A stretch of DNA of 64,000 nt from Alphaproteobacteria bacterium HGW-Alphaproteobacteria-18 (lineage in GTDB: Bacteria; Pseudomonadota; Alphaproteobacteria; Caulobacterales; Hyphomonadaceae), in the NCBI GenBank assembly GCA_002841155.1, contig PHEH01000005.1, positions 1-64,000 on the forward strand, in the 5' to 3' direction. Below, piece after piece: positions 60,118 through 64,000 of the stretch. The notes beneath the pieces were generated by a model. It was not told where the DNA came from. It ran no database searches and saw nothing but the letters and a program-made list of their open reading frames with translations. The position numbers were made by a program, and so were the translations under genes. The first letter of the stretch is position 1; the number at the start of each line of letters is the position of its first letter.

Positions 60118-61012
60118 CGCGGCGTCCCGGTTGGAGTTCGGGGGCGACGTCGCTCTCGTGACCGGTGCAGCCAGCGGACTTGGGCTCAGCCATGCCCGGG
60201 CCCTGGCAGAACGCGGCGCACGGGTCATGCTAAATGACATTGTAAAGCCCGGCCCCAACAAGCTGTCGGCTGAAGAAGCGGCTGCCCAGCTCCGCTCTGA
60301 GGGTTTTCAGGCCGAGGCTGTCACTGCGAGCGTCGCCCTTGAAGCTGAAGCGGAAGGCGCCGTTGAGGCCACCGTTCGGAAATGGGGCAGCATAGAAATT
60401 CTTGTCAACAATGCGGGCAATGGTATCGCGGGCAAGGTCCAGGATATCGAAACCAGCGATCTCACCAGAGTGCTGGATGTCCATCTTTTCGGCATGTTCT
60501 GGACCAGCCGCTGCGCGCTGCGCCATATGCGCAAGGCAGGGTATGGGCGGATCATAAATACCGCTTCGGCTGTCGGGGCCTTTGGTGCCGCTGAAGCGGC
60601 GCCTTACGTCATCGCAAAAGCGGCCGTTCTTGGCCTTTCCAGAGCGACGTCTCTCGACAATCGCGATTGCGGCATCCGCGTGAACACGCTCTGCCCGGTC
60701 GCTGAAACACCGCTGGCGCAAAGCTATTTCGACAAGCATCCGGAGCTCGATACTTCCCGGCTGACATCGCAGGCCGTTTCGCCCGTCGTCGTCTACCTGT
60801 CACACCGACGCTGCGAGCTGAGTGGCGAAGTGCTGAGCGTGGCTGGCGGCCGTGTTGCGCGCATCTTTTCGGCGACCGCGCCGGGGATGACCCATGCCGA
60901 CCTTTCGGCTGAGATCGTGGAAGCGAATCTTGAAAGAATCCTCAGCGCCGAAGGTTACACAATACCCGCCAGTTCAATCGATCAGTATGCGCTCCAGCCG
61001 AAAGGCAGGTAG
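60110..61012 (+). CDS. Short-chain dehydrogenase, Mfe2-type
   Basis: A 300-residue SDR resembling the (R)-3-hydroxyacyl-CoA dehydrogenase domain of peroxisomal multifunctional enzyme type 2: ALVTGAASGLGLSHARALAE, VMLNDIV with the NAD-type Asp, ILVNNAGNG, NTASAVGAFG and the YVIAKAAVLG catalytic pair, plus a C-terminal extension (LSVAGGRVARIFSATAPGMT) typical of that group. It would pair with the MaoC hydratase elsewhere in the island. Confidence 0.88.
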   Translation: MSDAASRLEFGGDVALVTGAASGLGLSHARALAERGARVMLNDIVKPGPNKLSAEEAAAQLRSEGFQAEAVTASVALEAEAEGAVEATVRKWGSIEILVNNAGNGIAGKVQDIETSDLTRVLDVHLFGMFWTSRCALRHMRKAGYGRIINTASAVGAFGAAEAAPYVIAKAAVLGLSRATSLDNRDCGIRVNTLCPVAETPLAQSYFDKHPELDTSRLTSQAVSPVVVYLSHRRCELSGEVLSVAGGRVARIFSATAPGMTHADLSAEIVEANLERILSAEGYTIPASSIDQYALQPKGR

Positions 61013-61053
61013 GGTTTACCCCGCCTGCAGTCCGGCCTGCAGCATAGGGGTCT

Positions 61054-62673
61054 TCAATGGCCGGTCGCGAGCCTTGCGAGGGACTGCGGGTCTGAGGGCA
61101 GGCTGTTTCCGGTCCACACGATGTGCAGGTCCGGGCGCACGAGCAGGTAGCGGCAGCCATAGACCATCCGCACGTGTTCTTCATTGCGGCTAAGGATGCG
61201 CAGAGGGGCGCCGATCGTATCGAAGGCCGCCTTGACCGCCGAAGCATCGGCCATGCCCGTAAGGTCGACAAATGTATAGTCCGCGCCCAGCACGTCCTGC
61301 ATCGCTGCCCGGTCCTTAAGCCAGATATGCGGGATGCGTGCACCTGGCTCCGTAGTCGGAAGGTATCGCACAGTTTCCCAGCTGGTCTCGGCATCGGCCT
61401 CAGATGCGATGAGGGGGGAGCCGGCATAGGTATAGTTCTGTTCTGCGCCGACCATCTCGTGGACACGGCGATGGTGCCGGTTGGCAAGCTGGGCGGCCCT
61501 GTGCTGCTGATCCAGTCCTTCCTCTGTGTCCTGATCGACGGCGGCGGTAAGGTTTGCGCGCCAGAGGCCCAGGCCCTGCGCTGCCCAGCCGGAAGCCTCC
61601 ACAGTTTTCTGTCCCACGGGGCGCCTCTCGATCTCGTAACTTTCGAGCAGGCCCGGCCCCCCCCAGCCATGGACGGTGCCTGAAAGTTTCCATGCAAGAT
61701 CGAGCGCATCGCCGACACCGGAGTTCATCCCGAGGCCGCCCGTGGGGATCACGAGGTGCGCGGCGTCTCCTGCCAGGAATGCCCGGCCTTCGCGATACTT
61801 CTCAGCCAGGAGCAGGTGCAGGGTCCAGTTGCTGACGTTGAGAAGCTCGTAATCGAATTCGATGCCCGGGCCGATTTTCCTGCGGATCCATTCGTCGAGG
61901 TCGGTATCGTCAGGAATGTCGGAATTGAGAGTGAATTCCTTTCGATCTCCCTGAACGATGATTGCAGAACCCTCCGGGTCCGTAAAATAGTAATGGCGGC
62001 CCTTACCCATCGGAATGCGGTCGTAGAGTGTTTCCGAGCGGAAGCAGATCTGCTTCATTTTGCGCAGGCTGCCCTGGCCTTCCAGCCTGATGCCAAGCGA
62101 CTTGCGCACGGTGCTGCCGCCGCCATCGCAACCCGCAAGGAAGCTGCACCGGACCTCCTCCTGCCCGCCATCGGACGGCTTCAACGTCACCGTGACGGCT
62201 TCTGCATCCTGCGCCAGGGCGGTCAGTTCGCATCCGTATCTCACCGTTACATTGGGGGTATTCTCGGCAACCGATTTCAGCAGGGGCTCAAGCCGGTTTT
62301 GCGAGACAAGCTGGTAGGGCTCGAGTGGCTGGGAGTGATCGGTTGCCGCCTCGATGCGTTCGCGCATGGTGGCAACAGACGGATAGTGCTGCTTCAGCAA
62401 CGGAGCCTCAGAAAGCGAACGCACAATGAAGATGTCCATTGAGGCGTCAGCAGGGTAACCCAGCGCCCGAACTTCATCTGCGATGCCAAGGCGGCGGTAG
62501 AATTCCATTGTGCGGGAGTTGGACCGGTCCATTTTCGGCCAGGGGCCAGTTGAGGGGTTGCGTTCGACGATCAGCGTCCGGACGCCGCGCCGCCCGAGGT
62601 CGATTGCCATCGTCAGTCCGACCGGGCCAGCGCCTGCGATGACGACATCAAATTGTGGTTTTACCTGGCTCAT
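61054..62673 (-). CDS. FAD-dependent aromatic-ring-type monooxygenase
   Basis: A 539-residue flavoprotein hydroxylase of the PheA/TfdB/MhpA class: VVIAGAGPVGLTMAIDLGRR (FAD dinucleotide site), the DG-type motif FLAGCDGGGSTVRKSLGI and the second FAD motif FLAGDAAHLVIPTGGLGMNS. A C-terminal thioredoxin-like domain ends it. It hydroxylates phenolic or cyclic substrates with NAD(P)H and oxygen. It is divergent from the flavoprotein at 62867 and convergent with the SDR operon. Confidence 0.9.
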   Translation of the reverse strand: MSQVKPQFDVVIAGAGPVGLTMAIDLGRRGVRTLIVERNPSTGPWPKMDRSNSRTMEFYRRLGIADEVRALGYPADASMDIFIVRSLSEAPLLKQHYPSVATMRERIEAATDHSQPLEPYQLVSQNRLEPLLKSVAENTPNVTVRYGCELTALAQDAEAVTVTLKPSDGGQEEVRCSFLAGCDGGGSTVRKSLGIRLEGQGSLRKMKQICFRSETLYDRIPMGKGRHYYFTDPEGSAIIVQGDRKEFTLNSDIPDDTDLDEWIRRKIGPGIEFDYELLNVSNWTLHLLLAEKYREGRAFLAGDAAHLVIPTGGLGMNSGVGDALDLAWKLSGTVHGWGGPGLLESYEIERRPVGQKTVEASGWAAQGLGLWRANLTAAVDQDTEEGLDQQHRAAQLANRHHRRVHEMVGAEQNYTYAGSPLIASEADAETSWETVRYLPTTEPGARIPHIWLKDRAAMQDVLGADYTFVDLTGMADASAVKAAFDTIGAPLRILSRNEEHVRMVYGCRYLLVRPDLHIVWTGNSLPSDPQSLARLATGH

Positions 62674-62866
62674 GCGATTTCCCTCGAACTGATCTGAACC
62701 GACTCTACGTGTGCGGCAGGGCGGCGGAACTGACAGAAGCGAGGATGCGGCTTTCCAGAAAAGTGAAGCCCGTTTGGCTGATTATGGCATTGCGGGAAAG
62801 GCCCTGCGGCATACGGTCAATCAGGCTGGCATTGGCCAGCTTGATAGACCTTCCGGGAGGCACCGA

Positions 62867-64000
62867 ATGCTCAGGGAAACTGGCGAACTACCTACCGAAA
62901 CAGACGTTCTCGTGCTGGGGGCGGGTATGGCAGGACACTGCGCGGCCCTTGCCGCGGCCGATGCGGGCGCGCGTGTCCTGCTTCTTGAGAAATCCTCGCA
63001 GGCAGGGGGAAGCTCGGCAATCGCGGGTGGTGGCTTTGCCTTTTGTGGAACAGACGAGCAGAAAGCGGCGAATGTCAGCGATTCGATCGAGGCTTTCCGC
63101 GATGCGCTGCTGCGCTCGGGGAAGGGGCGCAATAATCGTGACCTTGTCGAACTGTTTCTCGCAAAACAGCTGGATGCGTACAGCTTCCTCAAGGCGCAAG
63201 GTATCAGATTCGAGCTGTTCATGTCTCCGCCACCAGATATGCCGAGAGCTCATATGACCGGAACCGGCCGGGCCGTAACGCAGCTTCACATGAAGGTTCT
63301 GGCCCATCCGGGCATCCGCTTTGTCAGCAAGTCTGCCGGCGTGCGCCTTGTCCGTAATCCCGACACGGAGCGTGTGGAAGCGTGCCAGGTCATGTTCGGG
63401 GATCGTGCCGTCGAGATTTCTGCTCACAAAGGCGTGGTCCTGGCCACCGGCGGCTTTTCCCGTAACGCGGAGCTCCTGAGCATCTACGCGCCAGAACTTG
63501 CAGCGGGGGTAAAACATGGCGGTGTTGCCAACACGGGCGACGGTCTGATCATGGCGAGTGATCTGGGCGCGGGACATGCAGATCTGGGCTATGTCGCAGG
63601 ATCGTTCGGTGGGGCAATTCGCAATTATCCTGACACGGCAACCAAGGCCGACGAAATTCCGCCTCTTATCTTTGCGTTTCAGGATGCAGCCATCATGGTC
63701 AACAAGCATGGCAGGCGCTTTGTTGACGAAGCGCAGAGCTACAAGGCGCTGGGATCGATCGGTATGGCGCAGCCAGGCGGGATTGCTTTCCAGGTATTCG
63801 ACGACGTCATGATGTCGGCCTCGCTCGGTGACACCAGCGTCAACAACTACCAGGAAGCTCTGATAGGCGGTTATGTAAAGCAGGCAGAGACGATCCGGGG
63901 CGTTGCTGAGGCGGTTGGAATTGATCCCGATATGCTCGAAGCGACCGTCAGCACCTACAATACTGCAGCGGCTGCCGGGAAGGATGAGCTGTTTGGCCGG
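62867..64000 (+). CDS. FAD-dependent oxidoreductase, ketosteroid-dehydrogenase/fumarate-reductase type (partial)
   Basis: The first 378 residues of a flavoprotein that continues beyond the window. It has ETDVLVLGAGMAGHCAALAA, LLLEKSSQAGGSSAIAGGGF (FAD site), VVLATGGFSRN and HGGVANTGDGLIMASDLGAG, the pattern of the FAD_binding_2 family that includes 3-ketosteroid Delta1-dehydrogenases and fumarate reductases. GGGAGG precedes the ATG at 62867. The catalytic C-terminal part is missing, so the substrate cannot be fixed. Confidence 0.88.
   Translation, partial: MLRETGELPTETDVLVLGAGMAGHCAALAAADAGARVLLLEKSSQAGGSSAIAGGGFAFCGTDEQKAANVSDSIEAFRDALLRSGKGRNNRDLVELFLAKQLDAYSFLKAQGIRFELFMSPPPDMPRAHMTGTGRAVTQLHMKVLAHPGIRFVSKSAGVRLVRNPDTERVEACQVMFGDRAVEISAHKGVVLATGGFSRNAELLSIYAPELAAGVKHGGVANTGDGLIMASDLGAGHADLGYVAGSFGGAIRNYPDTATKADEIPPLIFAFQDAAIMVNKHGRRFVDEAQSYKALGSIGMAQPGGIAFQVFDDVMMSASLGDTSVNNYQEALIGGYVKQAETIRGVAEAVGIDPDMLEATVSTYNTAAAAGKDELFGR

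Overview
The window looks like alphaproteobacterial DNA: high-GC, tightly packed genes, a TraG/Trb-type conjugation operon in the arrangement common in alphaproteobacterial elements, a TonB receptor, and a valine/acyl-CoA catabolic repertoire. Protein style suggests a marine Hyphomonadaceae- or Sphingomonadales-like bacterium, but no rRNA or other species marker is present, so the taxon is an inference.

Region 1 (1 to about 35,100) is a conjugative element (ICE or integrated plasmid). From the left it holds leading-region genes on the minus strand (start of a DUF736-like gene, a ParB-like protein, two small hypotheticals, the antirestriction protein ArdA), with long inverted repeats upstream of ardA and of the leftmost gene. 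Next are two divergent Sel1-repeat/LuxR modules, the left one with only a 5' luxR remnant, then a nucleotidyltransferase-HEPN fusion and XRE and Lrp regulators. The transfer operon follows: traG, a CopG-like gene, trbBCDEJLFGI and an AlpA-like gene (12,964-24,389). No relaxase is visible.

Region 2 (24,452-30,570), directly behind the transfer operon, is a complete type II-C CRISPR-Cas system with lower GC: a minus-strand tracrRNA with its own terminator, compact cas9 (1,076 aa, all nuclease motifs present), cas1, cas2, and an array of 20 repeats plus one degenerate terminal repeat (20 spacers). The anti-repeat strand, a terminator hairpin at the cas2-proximal end and a -10-like repeat end all indicate that the array is read on the minus strand, towards cas2.

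Region 3 (30,632-35,100) carries a second nucleotidyltransferase-HEPN fusion, an ECF-type sigma factor, and a HipA kinase fused to an AbiEi-like N-terminus whose promoter sits between two near-identical 33-bp palindromes. A tyrosine-recombinase remnant with an in-frame stop (34,914-35,096) appears to mark the element's edge.

Region 4 (35,143-64,000) is catabolic and chromosome-like. A LysR gene is divergent from a valine-degradation cluster (mmsA, enoyl-CoA hydratase, acyl-CoA dehydrogenase, 3-hydroxyisobutyryl-CoA hydrolase, mmsB). An island of acyl-CoA ligases, short-chain dehydrogenases, a MaoC hydratase, a TonB receptor, two medium-chain oxidoreductases, an esterase-like protein lacking its nucleophile, a flavin monooxygenase and a truncated ketosteroid-dehydrogenase-like flavoprotein follows. 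Several of these units share an upstream AAAAC-N4-GTTTTA-type palindrome, suggesting one regulon for uptake and beta-oxidation-like breakdown of a hydrophobic cyclic or terpenoid/steroid compound.
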